From contig NZ_CP069163.1 of the NCBI RefSeq assembly GCF_018802765.1, positions 310,001 through 374,000 on the forward strand: DNA of 64,000 bases, written 5' to 3'. The notes under the pieces were generated by a model. It had not been told where the DNA came from. It saw only the letters and a program-made list of their open reading frames with translations, and made no database searches. Position numbers and translations under genes: made by a program. This document shows, piece by piece, positions 47,125-56,005 of this stretch (the stretch's first letter is position 1; every line of letters starts with the position of its first letter). The DNA is from Paludibacterium sp. B53371. GTDB taxonomy: Bacteria > Pseudomonadota > Gammaproteobacteria > Burkholderiales > Chromobacteriaceae.

Positions 47125-48819
47125 ATGCTATCCGCACGGCTGAGCCAGCAGTATCAGCGTCTGTACCAGGCCCATGGCGGGCAAACCGTACAGACCACCT
47201 TGCAGCAACTGGCCGATACCCTGCATTGCACCCGGCGCCATATGCGCAACCTGCTGGCGCTGATGCAGGCACAGGGCTGGATCGAGTGGCAGTCGCGAGC
47301 CGGCCGCGGCGGCCGTTCGCAGCTGGTGTTCTGCCATACCCCGGACCAGCTGCAGCGCGAGCGCGCCGGCCAATTGCTGGCGCAGGGACGCCTGGAACAA
47401 GCCGTCGATCTGCTGGAAGATCGCGATGCGCTGTCCTCGCTGTTGCTGTCGCGACTGGGGCAGCGCTGGGAGCAGGGGCGCCAGGTCCTGACCGTGCCCT
47501 ACTACCGGCCGCTGCATCACCTCTTGCCCGGAACCCCGCTGCGGCGAACCGAGCGCCATCTGGCCGGCCAGCTGTTCAGCGGCCTGACCCGACTAAATGA
47601 GGAAAAAGGGGAAATCGAGGCGGATCTGGCGCACCACTGGTATGCCCATACTCCGCTTGAATGGCACTTTCATCTACGCCCCTCGGTACAGTGGCATGAC
47701 GGCTCGCGGCTGGAGATCGGACAAGTCGTGGCCGCCCTGCAGCGCCTGATGACACAACCGCTGTTTCGCCACTGGCGGGCAGTGCGCATCCTGTCGCCGC
47801 GCTGCCTGGCCATCGAGCTGCACGAACCGGATGGCTGGCTGCCCTGGCTGCTGGCCGATGCCAGCGCCATGATCGTCCCGCCCGAGGCGTCGACCCGGCC
47901 CGACTTCGCGCGCCTGCCGGTGGGCACCGGCCCCTACCGCGTGCAGATCAATGACAACTACCAGCTCAAGCTGCAGGCCTTCGACGACTATTTTGGCTAC
48001 CGGGCCCTGCTGGACGAGGTGGATATCCTGATCGTGCCGGATCTGATCGATGGCTCGGCCCTGCATGAGCGGCGCTCTTCCTGCGAACTGAAGGTCCAGG
48101 TCAAGGCCGGCGATGCCAGCCAGGCGCGTGACGAGATGGTGTGCGAGCAGGGCTGCCACTTCCTGTTGTTTGACGGCCGCTCGGCGCGCATGCACTCGGC
48201 ACCGCTGCGGCAATGGCTGAGCCAGGAACTGACCCCGCTGGGCCTGATCGCCGGCCTGACGCCCGAAGTGCGCCGCTACTGGACCCCGGCCGCCGGTCTG
48301 CTGCCGCAATGGTTTCATGGCCAGATGGCGCAGACAGCCACGCCCCCGCAGCCCACGCTGACCCTGCGCCTGGCTTACCACGCCGAACAGCCGGATTACC
48401 CGATCGTGGCCGACCTGATGCAGCAACGACTGGCCGCACAGGGCGTGCAACTCGAATGCCATTGCCTGCCCTACGACGCCTGGGACCAGGGCGAGGGCGA
48501 GTTTGACCTCTGGCTGGGCTCCATCAATTTTGCCGGCAATCCGGAATACGCCGTCGCCGCCTGGTTGCTCGGCACGCCGCTGCTGCGCCATGGCCTGGAG
48601 GCCGCCGGCACGCTGCCACTGGCCAGCTGGCATTCCGCCTGGCGCCGCGGTGAAGTCACGGCCCAGGCGCTGGCCGCCGAAGTGGTGCAAAGCGGCTGGC
48701 TGTTGCCGCTGTTTCATCACTGGTTCCGCCTGCAGGGCAGCCACCAGATGCAGGGGGTGCGGCTCAACAGCCTGGGCTGGTTCGATTTCAAGTCGGCCTG
48801 GCTGGCACCGTCAGCCTGA
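47125..48819 (+). CDS. SgrR-family transcriptional regulator
   Basis: The 564-aa protein has an N-terminal winged helix (about 1-110, with LADTLHCTRRHMRNLLALMQ) and a periplasmic-binding-like solute domain (SBP_bac_5 type, about 160-560), the SgrR architecture. In E. coli SgrR senses sugar-phosphate stress and activates the sRNA SgrS. No SgrS-like gene or sugar transporter is adjacent here, so its regulon probably differs. The stop end overlaps the next gene by 32 bases. Confidence 0.85.
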   Translation: MLSARLSQQYQRLYQAHGGQTVQTTLQQLADTLHCTRRHMRNLLALMQAQGWIEWQSRAGRGGRSQLVFCHTPDQLQRERAGQLLAQGRLEQAVDLLEDRDALSSLLLSRLGQRWEQGRQVLTVPYYRPLHHLLPGTPLRRTERHLAGQLFSGLTRLNEEKGEIEADLAHHWYAHTPLEWHFHLRPSVQWHDGSRLEIGQVVAALQRLMTQPLFRHWRAVRILSPRCLAIELHEPDGWLPWLLADASAMIVPPEASTRPDFARLPVGTGPYRVQINDNYQLKLQAFDDYFGYRALLDEVDILIVPDLIDGSALHERRSSCELKVQVKAGDASQARDEMVCEQGCHFLLFDGRSARMHSAPLRQWLSQELTPLGLIAGLTPEVRRYWTPAAGLLPQWFHGQMAQTATPPQPTLTLRLAYHAEQPDYPIVADLMQQRLAAQGVQLECHCLPYDAWDQGEGEFDLWLGSINFAGNPEYAVAAWLLGTPLLRHGLEAAGTLPLASWHSAWRRGEVTAQALAAEVVQSGWLLPLFHHWFRLQGSHQMQGVRLNSLGWFDFKSAWLAPSA

Positions 48820-49285
48820 GCAAAAGCAGCAGGCGCGCCGCGAAATAGCTGCTGAACAGCCCGTACAGCAAGGCAATGGTCATGACGAAATCGCGTTGCT
48901 GCGCCAGCGCCGGGCTGCGCGCCAGGCTGATCGCCACCGCATACTTGCTGCAGAAGATCAGCAGCATGACCAGCATGGGCCAGCGGCTGCCCGGCAGCCA
49001 GAAGCGGCGTTGCTGCGGCAGATAGCGTGCGGTCGATACGCCCCCCCGGCGTTGCCACAGACTCAGGCCGATCACCAGACCACCGCCCCAGCAGGCAAAA
49101 GCCAGCGCCGAGCCAAAGGCACTGGCCAGCCCGCCCAGCGACAGCCCCAGCATCACCAGCGGCAGGATCAGCACGCGCGCCAGCGGCACTTCGCGCGGCC
49201 GGGTTTGCAGATAACCGGCATACAGCAGGTAAGCCAGCAACAGAAACACCCAGATCGGGGTGTGCTGCAGAATGATCAGAAGCAT
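48788..49285 (-). CDS. DUF6622-like integral membrane protein
   Basis: The 165-aa protein has about five hydrophobic segments (starting IILQHTPIWVFLLLAYLLYAG) with a basic, proline-rich C-terminal end. It resembles small DUF6622-type inner membrane proteins. ATG 49285 is preferred because AAGG is about 10 bases upstream; ATG 49321 would add 12 residues. Function unknown. It is convergent with the SgrR-like gene. Confidence 0.6.
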   Translation of the reverse strand: MLLIILQHTPIWVFLLLAYLLYAGYLQTRPREVPLARVLILPLVMLGLSLGGLASAFGSALAFACWGGGLVIGLSLWQRRGGVSTARYLPQQRRFWLPGSRWPMLVMLLIFCSKYAVAISLARSPALAQQRDFVMTIALLYGLFSSYFAARLLLLLRLTVPARPT

Positions 49286-49506
49286 GTCAGGCGCCTTGTC
49301 GAGTTCGATGGCGCCCAGCATGCCGACCGGCAGGTTGCGAGCACAGGACCAGGCGATGAACTGCCGTACTGCACGATGACCGGTGCTGACACCGGATGAA
49401 CGGATGCCCGCCGATCATGAGCAGGCTATAATCGCCAATTATTTTTCATGCTTTTATCATTGCGTGCCGGCAGCCAACCGGACGCGCCTCAGACAGGAAG
49501 CCGTTG

Positions 49507-50436
49507 ATGACCCATGCTGGATTCTGGCGCCGCCTGGCGGCCTTTGCGATCGATCTGTTGCTGCTGGGCACCGTGGGCCAGCTTTGCGGCCTGGTGGCCT
49601 TTGACCAGCTGGCGAGCCTCGGTGGCTGGGGACGTCTGATCGGACTGGTGCTGAGTGTGCTGTATTTCGGCGTACTCGACAGTCGTCTGGGCGGCGGCCA
49701 GACACTGGGCAAACGGCTGCTGGGCATCGTGCTCTACCACCAGGCGGGGCAACGGATCAGCCCCGTACGCAGCGCCTTGCGCTACCTGGTGATTGCGCTG
49801 CCGCTGGAAATCAACGCCCTCAGCCAGGGGCCGGGCGACGGCCAGATGGGCTTGTCCATGCTGCAAGCGGCATTGAGCCTGGGGGTCGGGCTGGCCTGCC
49901 TGTACATGATGATCTTCAACCGCCGGCAGGGACAGTGGCTGCCCGATGTACTGTGCCGCACGCTGGTGCTGCGCAAACAGCCGGGAGACTTGCCGAACCC
50001 TGTCTTCTGGCGAGGTCATGCCTATGCCGGGCTGTCCATGCTGGCCCTGGCCGCCGCCTTGCCGCCCATGCTGGCGCACTGGCTCAATGCACCGGTCTAT
50101 GGAGAGCTGACCCGGGTGGCGAATGCCGTGCAGGCGGTGCCCGGCGTGAGGGCCATCGGCGTGCAGGAGGCACAGAAGGGCGGCACCTCGCCTGAGGGGG
50201 CGCCACCGACAGTCTTCCTGCAGGTCTCGGCCCAGGTCGATCAGCGCGCCCGGCTGACGCAGACCATGGCCAATCAGGTGGCGCGCGCGGCGCTGCCGCA
50301 AATGGCCGCGACCGATCGTGCCGGACTGGTGATTGCGCTGCGCTACGGCTTCAACATCGGCATCGCCAGCCGCTGGATGCAGTACAACGTCAGCCACAGC
50401 CCGGCCGAGTGGCGCCAGTTGCTGCTCAAGCCATAG
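49507..50436 (+). CDS. RDD family membrane protein
   Basis: The 309-aa protein begins with an RDD domain (about residues 5-155: WRRLAAFAIDLLLLGTVGQL, then LDSRLGGGQTLGKRLLGIVL, the RDD hallmark) with three membrane segments. A fourth near 165-190 and a periplasmic C-terminal region of about 130 residues follow. RDD proteins are of uncertain function, some acting as ion carriers. Start ATG 49507; the frame also extends to a TTG at 49504. A TATAAT at 49427-49432 is a possible -10. Confidence 0.83.
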   Translation: MTHAGFWRRLAAFAIDLLLLGTVGQLCGLVAFDQLASLGGWGRLIGLVLSVLYFGVLDSRLGGGQTLGKRLLGIVLYHQAGQRISPVRSALRYLVIALPLEINALSQGPGDGQMGLSMLQAALSLGVGLACLYMMIFNRRQGQWLPDVLCRTLVLRKQPGDLPNPVFWRGHAYAGLSMLALAAALPPMLAHWLNAPVYGELTRVANAVQAVPGVRAIGVQEAQKGGTSPEGAPPTVFLQVSAQVDQRARLTQTMANQVARAALPQMAATDRAGLVIALRYGFNIGIASRWMQYNVSHSPAEWRQLLLKP

Positions 50437-50439
50437 GCC

Positions 50440-52686
50440 CTAGTCGCGCAGCACGCGCAGCTCCTTGTTCATCATGCGCATGCGCATGGCCAGCACCAGC
50501 GCAATCCCTTCGAAGATGGCGGCACAGCCATCCGGCTGGGTGGCCGCAAACTGGTCAAAGCGCTGACGCGACAGCAGGTAATAGTCAGTGTCGGTCATGG
50601 CGACGGCTTCGGCTGTACGGCGCACACTGTCGAGAAAGCCCATCTCGCCGATAAAGTCGCCGCGACCGAAAGTGCCGATATGCCAGGCCTCCTTCTTGCG
50701 CAACGGCAGACTGACCCGCACCGTGCCGCGGCGGATGAACAGCAAATCGCCGCCCTCGGTACCGAGCGCAAACACCTTTTCCCCGGCGGCCGCATGGTGC
50801 GTTTCCATCAGATCGGCCAGCCGGGTCAGTGAGCCGGGCTTCCAGCACAAGACCTGCTCCAGCGCGTCAAGGCTGAGCGGTTCCGCCTCCTCGCGCACCA
50901 GACAGGCCGCTTCGCGCAGCATTTGCCCCTCCACCCACTCCAGCGCCTCATCCAGCTGACGGAAAGCCAGCGCCTTCGGGCTGTCCTGCAGCAGGCCCAC
51001 CTGCCGCAGATAGCGCTTCATCTTCAAGCCACTGGGCAGCCCGTGCGGGATTTCCGAAAAAATCAGCCAGGCCCCGACCGCCTCCAGCCGGTCCTTGATC
51101 TGCTCGAGGACATGCGTGGCCGTCAGGTCGATCGACTGCACCCGGCGCAGATTGAGAATCACATAAGTGCGCGGACCGATTTCCGGCTCCAGCGCCAGAT
51201 AAAGCTGGTGCGCGGTGCCGAAAAACAGACTGCCCTGCAGCTCGACGATCACCGTCTTGCTGCCTTCGCGGATCAGGATGGCCAGCTCCTGTTCGTGGCG
51301 CATCACCCGCGAGAAGGCGCCGCCGCCTTCGATCTTGCGGCGCAGCACCGTGCTGCGCATCTGCTCGCGCAGATACAGCATCATCGCCAGCAGGATGCCT
51401 ACCCCCGACGCCGCAATCAGACTGACACTCAGCGCGGTCACCACCACGGCAATGATGACCAGAAAGTCAAAGCGCGTGGCCTTGCTGCGGAAGAACGCCA
51501 GACTGCGCACATCAATCATGCGCGCCCCGACCACCAGCAAAATCCCCGCCAGCGCCGCCAGCGGTACCCAGGCCACCAGCGGCGACAACAGCAGCAAGGC
51601 CAGCAGCGCAAAGCCGCCGGCCAGCAGACCGGAACGGCGCGTGCGGGCGCCACTGGACAGATTGACCATCGAGGCCCCCATCTGCCCCGCACCGGGGATG
51701 CCGCCCATCACCGCCGAGGCCACATTGGCCAGCCCCTGGGCCACCAGCTCACGGTTCGGATTGTGGTGCGAGTAGGTCAGGGTATCCAGCACCACACAGG
51801 TTTTCAGGGTGTCGATGGAGAGCAGCGCGGCCAGCGTCAGTGCCGGAATGATCACCTGGGCCAGCATGGCCGGGTCACCCTGCTGCAGCGCCTGCAGATT
51901 CTGTTGCAGCATCTCGGCCAGTTCGCCATGACCGCCCACCAGCGGACCGATGATGTAGGGATTGCCATGCGATTGCCACAGACCAGGGTCCGCCAGACCC
52001 AGCAGCAGATACACCGCGATGCCGGTCAGCATGGCCAGAATCGCCGCCGGCACAATGCGCACCACCCGTGGCGCCAGCAACATGGTCGCCACCACCGCCA
52101 GACCGACCAGCAGGCTTTGCCAGTGCCACAGCAGCGGCTGCTGCAAGGCCCTGAACAGGCTCATGCCCTTGGGCGTGCCGAGCAGGGCGGGCAACTGGCC
52201 GAAAATGATGGTCAGACCCACCCCGCTGAGATAGCCGCTCACCACCGGATAGGGAATAAAACGGATCAGACGGCCGATCCCCGCCAGACCGAGCATGACC
52301 TGAATGGCACCGGCGAGCAGCGCGATCAGCATCAGCAGCAGCATGATGCTGGCCGGGGAAGTGGATTGCTGCATCAGGGAGATCGACAGGGCCGACATGA
52401 CCGCCGCCGCCGGCGCGCAGGGCGCGGTGATCAGGCGGTCCGTCCCGCCAAAGGTCGCGGCGACCAGCCCGAGACTGGTGGCGCCAAGGATGCCGGCCAG
52501 CGCGCCGTGAGCCGCATAGTCCCCGCCGAGCGGGGCAAAGATGGTGACGCCAAAGGCAATCGCCGAGGGGAGCGCCACCAGCATGGCCGCCAGCCCCCCC
52601 CACAGATCACCCGCTGTGTGGTGTTGTTCTTCCGTCGTCATGACCGCCCCCGGTGATGCTGTTTTTATCGCTGCGGCAGATGTCAT
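50440..52686 (-). CDS. SulP anion transporter with STAS and cyclic-nucleotide-binding domains
   Basis: The 748-aa protein joins a SulP transport core (about residues 20-440, with LSSGARTRRSGLLAGGFALL), a STAS domain (about 455-565) and a C-terminal cyclic-nucleotide-binding domain (about 610-740, with GRGDFIGEMGFLDSVRRTAEAVA, the phosphate-binding cassette). SulP proteins carry sulfate, bicarbonate or dicarboxylates; the substrate here is unknown. The cNMP module suggests control by cAMP or related ligands. ATG 52641, preceded by GGGGG, is an alternative start. It follows the RDD gene convergently. Confidence 0.88.
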   Translation of the reverse strand: MTSAAAIKTASPGAVMTTEEQHHTAGDLWGGLAAMLVALPSAIAFGVTIFAPLGGDYAAHGALAGILGATSLGLVAATFGGTDRLITAPCAPAAAVMSALSISLMQQSTSPASIMLLLMLIALLAGAIQVMLGLAGIGRLIRFIPYPVVSGYLSGVGLTIIFGQLPALLGTPKGMSLFRALQQPLLWHWQSLLVGLAVVATMLLAPRVVRIVPAAILAMLTGIAVYLLLGLADPGLWQSHGNPYIIGPLVGGHGELAEMLQQNLQALQQGDPAMLAQVIIPALTLAALLSIDTLKTCVVLDTLTYSHHNPNRELVAQGLANVASAVMGGIPGAGQMGASMVNLSSGARTRRSGLLAGGFALLALLLLSPLVAWVPLAALAGILLVVGARMIDVRSLAFFRSKATRFDFLVIIAVVVTALSVSLIAASGVGILLAMMLYLREQMRSTVLRRKIEGGGAFSRVMRHEQELAILIREGSKTVIVELQGSLFFGTAHQLYLALEPEIGPRTYVILNLRRVQSIDLTATHVLEQIKDRLEAVGAWLIFSEIPHGLPSGLKMKRYLRQVGLLQDSPKALAFRQLDEALEWVEGQMLREAACLVREEAEPLSLDALEQVLCWKPGSLTRLADLMETHHAAAGEKVFALGTEGGDLLFIRRGTVRVSLPLRKKEAWHIGTFGRGDFIGEMGFLDSVRRTAEAVAMTDTDYYLLSRQRFDQFAATQPDGCAAIFEGIALVLAMRMRMMNKELRVLRD

Positions 52687-52744
52687 GACACCGCGGCAGA
52701 CTGTTATGACAATTATAAGACGGTTTGGCGAATTTTAACGGCGC

Positions 52745-52975
52745 TTAACGGCTCAACATCACGGTCAACTGCTCGACCGCATCCGACCAGTCGGCATCCT
52801 CCTCCAGCGCACTTTGCAGAAAATCACGCTGCGCCTCATTCCAGAAGTCGGCCTGATAGATCTTCTGATCCGCCGCCAGCGGGTGGCTGGCAATGAAACG
52901 GCGAATGGCCTCCGGCTCGGCCGGCAGGCCCAGCTCGTCGAACAACGCCGACAGGTGATGATGACTGGTATCCAT
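52745..52975 (-). CDS. DUF2789 family protein
   Basis: The 76-aa protein starts MDTSHHHLSALFDELGLP and includes the FIASHPLAADQKIYQADFWNEAQRDFL segment of DUF2789. Its function is unknown. The start ATG 52975 is chosen over the longer frame because the family opens with MDTS. It is a small gene between SulP and LysR. Confidence 0.82.
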   Translation of the reverse strand: MDTSHHHLSALFDELGLPAEPEAIRRFIASHPLAADQKIYQADFWNEAQRDFLQSALEEDADWSDAVEQLTVMLSR

Positions 52976-53017
52976 GACATGCCCTTCAAGTGGTCTGGCC
53001 CGGACTGCCAGCATAGT

Positions 53018-53920
53018 TCATTGTGCGCCGCGCGGTGTGGCACCTGCCGTCCAGTCGAGCAGGAAATCCAGCAAGACCCGGACCCGCGCCGGCAAAGCAC
53101 GCTGTGGCGGCCAAAGCGCATACACCGGCAAAGCCTCGCCCTGCCAGCCGGGCAGCGGATTCACCAGCCGGCCGCTGGCCAGCGCCGCTTCGGCGGCACG
53201 CAAAGGACAATACAGAATGCCCTGGCCGGCCACCGCCAGATCGACCGCCAGTTGCATATCGTTGACCCGCAGCCTGACCGGATCCTGCGGCTGGAACACC
53301 GTCGCGTTACCGCCCGCCGTGTCCTGCAGGCGCCAGCGCCGCATCGGTTCGGCCACCAGCAAATCATGTTGCGCCAGCGCCGCCGGCGAGTCCGGCCAGC
53401 CTGCGCGCGCCAGATAGTCCGGAGCCGCCACCAGTACCGTTTGCCCCGTGCCCAGCCGACGCTGGCCATACAGCGAGTCCGCCTGCTCCCCCACACGCAG
53501 CGCCAGATCCGCCCCTTCCGCCAGCAAGTCCTGACGCTCATTGGCCAGCTGCAGCACCAGCCGGATATCCGGGTACTGCGCCATAAACCGCGCCCAGGCT
53601 TCGCGATACAGCACGCCCGCCAGCGTCACCGGTGCCAGCACCCGCACCACCCCGGCCGGACGATTCAGCTCGGCATCCAGCGAGCTGGTGGCCTGCTGCA
53701 ACGAGGCCAGCAAGGGACGGCAACGCTCGTAGTATTGCCAGCCTGCTTCCGTCGGCAGCAGGCGCCGCGCACTGCGATGCAGCAGCCGGCAGCCCAGTGC
53801 CTGTTCCAGCTTCTGCAGTCGGCGAGTCAGCGTGGCGGGCGGCATGGCATGGCGCTGAGCCGCTGCGTTCAGGCTGCCGCACTCGACAATGCGGATAAAT
53901 AAGGCCAGATCGTCCAGCAT
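53018..53920 (-). CDS. LysR-family transcriptional regulator
   Basis: The 300-aa protein has a LysR winged helix (about 1-65: LDDLALFIRIVECGSLNAAAQRH, MPPATLTRRLQKLEQALGCRLLHR) and a LysR substrate-binding domain (about 90-295). It is divergent from the DUF2798/AhpD-like pair, which it likely controls. ATG 53920 is the start; an in-frame extension to 54079 crosses the divergent promoter region and is rejected. Confidence 0.92.
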   Translation of the reverse strand: MLDDLALFIRIVECGSLNAAAQRHAMPPATLTRRLQKLEQALGCRLLHRSARRLLPTEAGWQYYERCRPLLASLQQATSSLDAELNRPAGVVRVLAPVTLAGVLYREAWARFMAQYPDIRLVLQLANERQDLLAEGADLALRVGEQADSLYGQRRLGTGQTVLVAAPDYLARAGWPDSPAALAQHDLLVAEPMRRWRLQDTAGGNATVFQPQDPVRLRVNDMQLAVDLAVAGQGILYCPLRAAEAALASGRLVNPLPGWQGEALPVYALWPPQRALPARVRVLLDFLLDWTAGATPRGAQ

Positions 53921-53933
53921 GATTTCATTTTTG

Positions 53934-53946
53934 CAATTAGAAATTG
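53934..53946. promoter_or_regulatory. Inverted repeat in the LysR/DUF2798 intergenic region
   Basis: CAATT-N3-AATTG lies in an A/T-rich stretch midway between the divergent genes, 14 bases from the LysR ATG. It is a candidate LysR-type binding site. Confidence 0.35.
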
Positions 53947-54015
53947 AAATTTTAGCGCTATTTGCAAAAAAGTGGGTGAGGTAAGGTGGCTGGCATTCCA
54001 GCAGAGGAGATCTCG

Positions 54016-54261
54016 ATGAACCATGCCTTGAAAGTCCGCCTGTTGTTTTCGCTGCTGATGTCGCTGTGCATGTCAGCACTGATGTGCGGCTGGGTTACCT
54101 GGCTCAACCTCGGCCTGAGCGCCGATTATCTGGCGCGCTGGGGCCATGCCTTCGTCCATGCCTGGCCGGCGGCCTTCACCGTGGTGCTGCTGCTGGCGCC
54201 GACCCTCCAGCGGTTGACCCATTACCTGCTGCGAACCCACACAGTCATCAAAGGAGTTTGA
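54016..54261 (+). CDS. DUF2798 membrane protein
   Basis: The 81-aa protein has two hydrophobic segments (about residues 9-31 and 45-68) and the DUF2798 features LMSLCMSALMCGWVTWLNLG and a WPAAFTVVLLLAPTLQRLT end. Function is unknown. AGAGGAG precedes ATG 54016. It is followed after one base by the AhpD-like gene. Confidence 0.82.
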   Translation: MNHALKVRLLFSLLMSLCMSALMCGWVTWLNLGLSADYLARWGHAFVHAWPAAFTVVLLLAPTLQRLTHYLLRTHTVIKGV

Positions 54262-54262
54262 T

Positions 54263-54694
54263 ATGTCGACCTTGCGCCAACCCTACTACACCCTGTCGCC
54301 CGAAGCATTTGCCGGGCTGCGCCAGACCAAAGCCGCACTGGAAAACAGCCCGCTGGGCGCCGAGCTCATCGAGCTGGTGTACCTGCGCATCTCGCAGATC
54401 AACGGCTGCAGCTACTGCCTGGAGATGCACAGCAAGGCCCTGCGCCAGCGCGAAGTCCCACAGCCCAAACTGGATGCCCTGGCCGGCTGGCAGGCCAGCA
54501 GCCGCTTCAGCGAGCGCGAGCGGGTGGCCCTGCAGTGGGCCGAATCGCTGACCGCACTGCCCGACCGCCAGGCCGCCGATCAGGATTACCAGCCCTTGCT
54601 GGCACACTTCAGCGCCCGGGAAATCAGCGATCTGACCTTTGCCGTGGCACTGATGAATGCCTTCAACCGCCTGGCCGTCGGCATGCGGCAGTAA
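54263..54694 (+). CDS. Carboxymuconolactone decarboxylase-family (AhpD-like) protein
   Basis: The 143-aa protein has the alkylhydroperoxidase core motif NGCSYCLEMH (Cys49, Cys52, His56), as in AhpD-like peroxidase-associated disulfide proteins. The 54-57 and 110-120 regions (ERERVALQWAESLT, LTFAVALMNAFNRLAVG) fit the helical fold. With DUF2798 and LysR it forms a divergent redox-type locus. AAAGGAG precedes the ATG. Confidence 0.87.
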   Translation: MSTLRQPYYTLSPEAFAGLRQTKAALENSPLGAELIELVYLRISQINGCSYCLEMHSKALRQREVPQPKLDALAGWQASSRFSERERVALQWAESLTALPDRQAADQDYQPLLAHFSAREISDLTFAVALMNAFNRLAVGMRQ

Positions 54695-54771
54695 GCGCGG
54701 GCGCAGGATGGCGGTAGTGTGCCGGGCCGCCGACAGGTAGAATCGCGTCTTACCCATTCCCGGTGGCATCT

Positions 54772-55155
54772 ATGGCAGGCAAGAAAGCACCCCCCCCCAA
54801 CAAGGCCGTGCAGCAGGAAGCGCTCAAGCGCTGGCAGCGCAGCGAGACGGCGTGCCGCTCACTGATGGACACCCTGTTCCAGCTGCAGCGCGACAAAGGG
54901 GAAACCCTGCCGGAGCGGGCACAGCAATATCTGTCGATGACCGCCATCCACTACCGCAAAATCCGACACGGCCGGGTGATCAGCGCCACGGATTTCAACA
55001 GCTGCGTCGAAGTCTGCCAGCATGCATTGCGCACCCTGCAGGCGCTGGATACCACGCAAACCTTCGAGGGCTGGCCCCAGGCCGAGGCACTGCAACAGGC
55101 CGGCAAACTGGCCGAAGGCGTGCTGGCCGACTACCAAAAACTCAAAGGCCGCTGA
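54772..55155 (+). CDS. Hypothetical protein
   Basis: The 127-aa soluble, charged protein (MAGKKAPPPNKAVQQEALKR...) is mostly helical in look (about 20-115) and contains QQYLSMTAIHYRKIRHGRVISATDFN. A GTG at 54763 would extend it by three residues. The family is not recognised. It ends beside a palindromic repeat cluster. Confidence 0.62.
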   Translation: MAGKKAPPPNKAVQQEALKRWQRSETACRSLMDTLFQLQRDKGETLPERAQQYLSMTAIHYRKIRHGRVISATDFNSCVEVCQHALRTLQALDTTQTFEGWPQAEALQQAGKLAEGVLADYQKLKGR

Positions 55156-55157
55156 AA

Positions 55158-55342
55158 CGCCAACAGACGCGCCAACAGACGGGGTCCGCCAACAGACGGG
55201 GTCAGGTCTTGTATTTTGCATCAAGATGCGCCAACAGACGGGGTCAGGTCTTGTATTTTGCATCAAGATGCAAAATACAAGACCTGACCCCGTCCTACGC
55301 AAGACCTGACCCCGTCCTACGCAAAATACAAGACCTGACCCC
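55158..55342. repeat. Palindromic repeat cluster with GGGGTCAGGTCTTG units
   Basis: The region holds CGCCAACAGACG four times (55158, 55170, 55187, 55229) and GGGGTCAGGTCTTG units in both directions: 55198-55228 and 55240-55270 direct, and 55267-55291, 55300-55313 and 55321-55342 inverted. A perfect 28-bp inverted repeat has arms 55237-55264 and 55267-55294. From memory, GGGGTCAGGTCTTG-type units accompany REP-associated Y1 transposases in some Proteobacteria; no transposase gene is here. Confidence 0.8.
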
Positions 55343-55360
55343 GGCTGTTTTCGTCGTTGG

Positions 55361-55927
55361 TTAGCGGATGAAGGCATACAGGCAGGTATCGCGCAGTTCG
55401 CCTGTCGGTGTCTTGCGCTCATGGCGCATGATGCCTTCCAGTGCAAACCGGCAGCGTTCCGCCACGGCACGACTGGCCTGATTGGCGGCATCGGACTGGA
55501 TCTCCAGCCGGTGCATGGCGAGATGCTCAAAGGCAAACTGCACCAGCCCGGTGACGGCCTCGCTGACTAGGCCCTGGTGATGAAAGCGCTTGCGGCACCA
55601 GTAGCCGATTTCCGCTTTCGGCACCGACCAGTCCAGGCGGTGCAGCCCGCAACACCCCACAAACTGATGGTCCTGCTGCAGAAACATCAGCATCGGCAAG
55701 TCGCTGCGCGCCAGAAACGCCGCATGACCGTTGCGGCAAAACTGCTCGGAAGCTTGCGGTGACGGTTCGTGCTGCGCCCAGGGCAGGGAGGCCGGCCAGG
55801 CGCGCAAGTCCGGCAGCGTTTCGCTGACGGCGGCGAACAGGGCGGCACCATCGCCGGGCCGCGGGGCACGGACCAGCAGCCGTTCGGTTGCAAAGTGATC
55901 AGGAAAGTCGAGCAGGATGGGTGTCAT
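55361..55927 (-). CDS. GNAT acetyltransferase (RimJ/RimL type)
   Basis: The 188-aa protein has a GNAT fold with FATERLLVRAPRPGD at the start, HRLDWSVPKAEIGYWC, the acetyl-CoA loop FHHQGLVSEAVTGL and the RLEIQSDAANQASRAVAERCRF segment. RimJ/RimL-type enzymes acetylate N-termini of ribosomal proteins or small amines; the substrate is unknown. ATG 55927 is used; the extension to 55996 is not conserved in style. Its 3' end lies beside the palindromic cluster. Confidence 0.85.
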   Translation of the reverse strand: MTPILLDFPDHFATERLLVRAPRPGDGAALFAAVSETLPDLRAWPASLPWAQHEPSPQASEQFCRNGHAAFLARSDLPMLMFLQQDHQFVGCCGLHRLDWSVPKAEIGYWCRKRFHHQGLVSEAVTGLVQFAFEHLAMHRLEIQSDAANQASRAVAERCRFALEGIMRHERKTPTGELRDTCLYAFIR

Positions 55928-56005
55928 GGTATCGGGAAGCTGGTTTCCAATACCGATATCATACCGCGATAGAGTGAACCTGCCTGGCCCGCGCAACAGC
56001 CTCGC

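Noticed and set aside
53921-54079. Longer LysR protein starting at 54079
   Set aside because: The extension crosses the divergent promoter region; LDDLALF is the family start.
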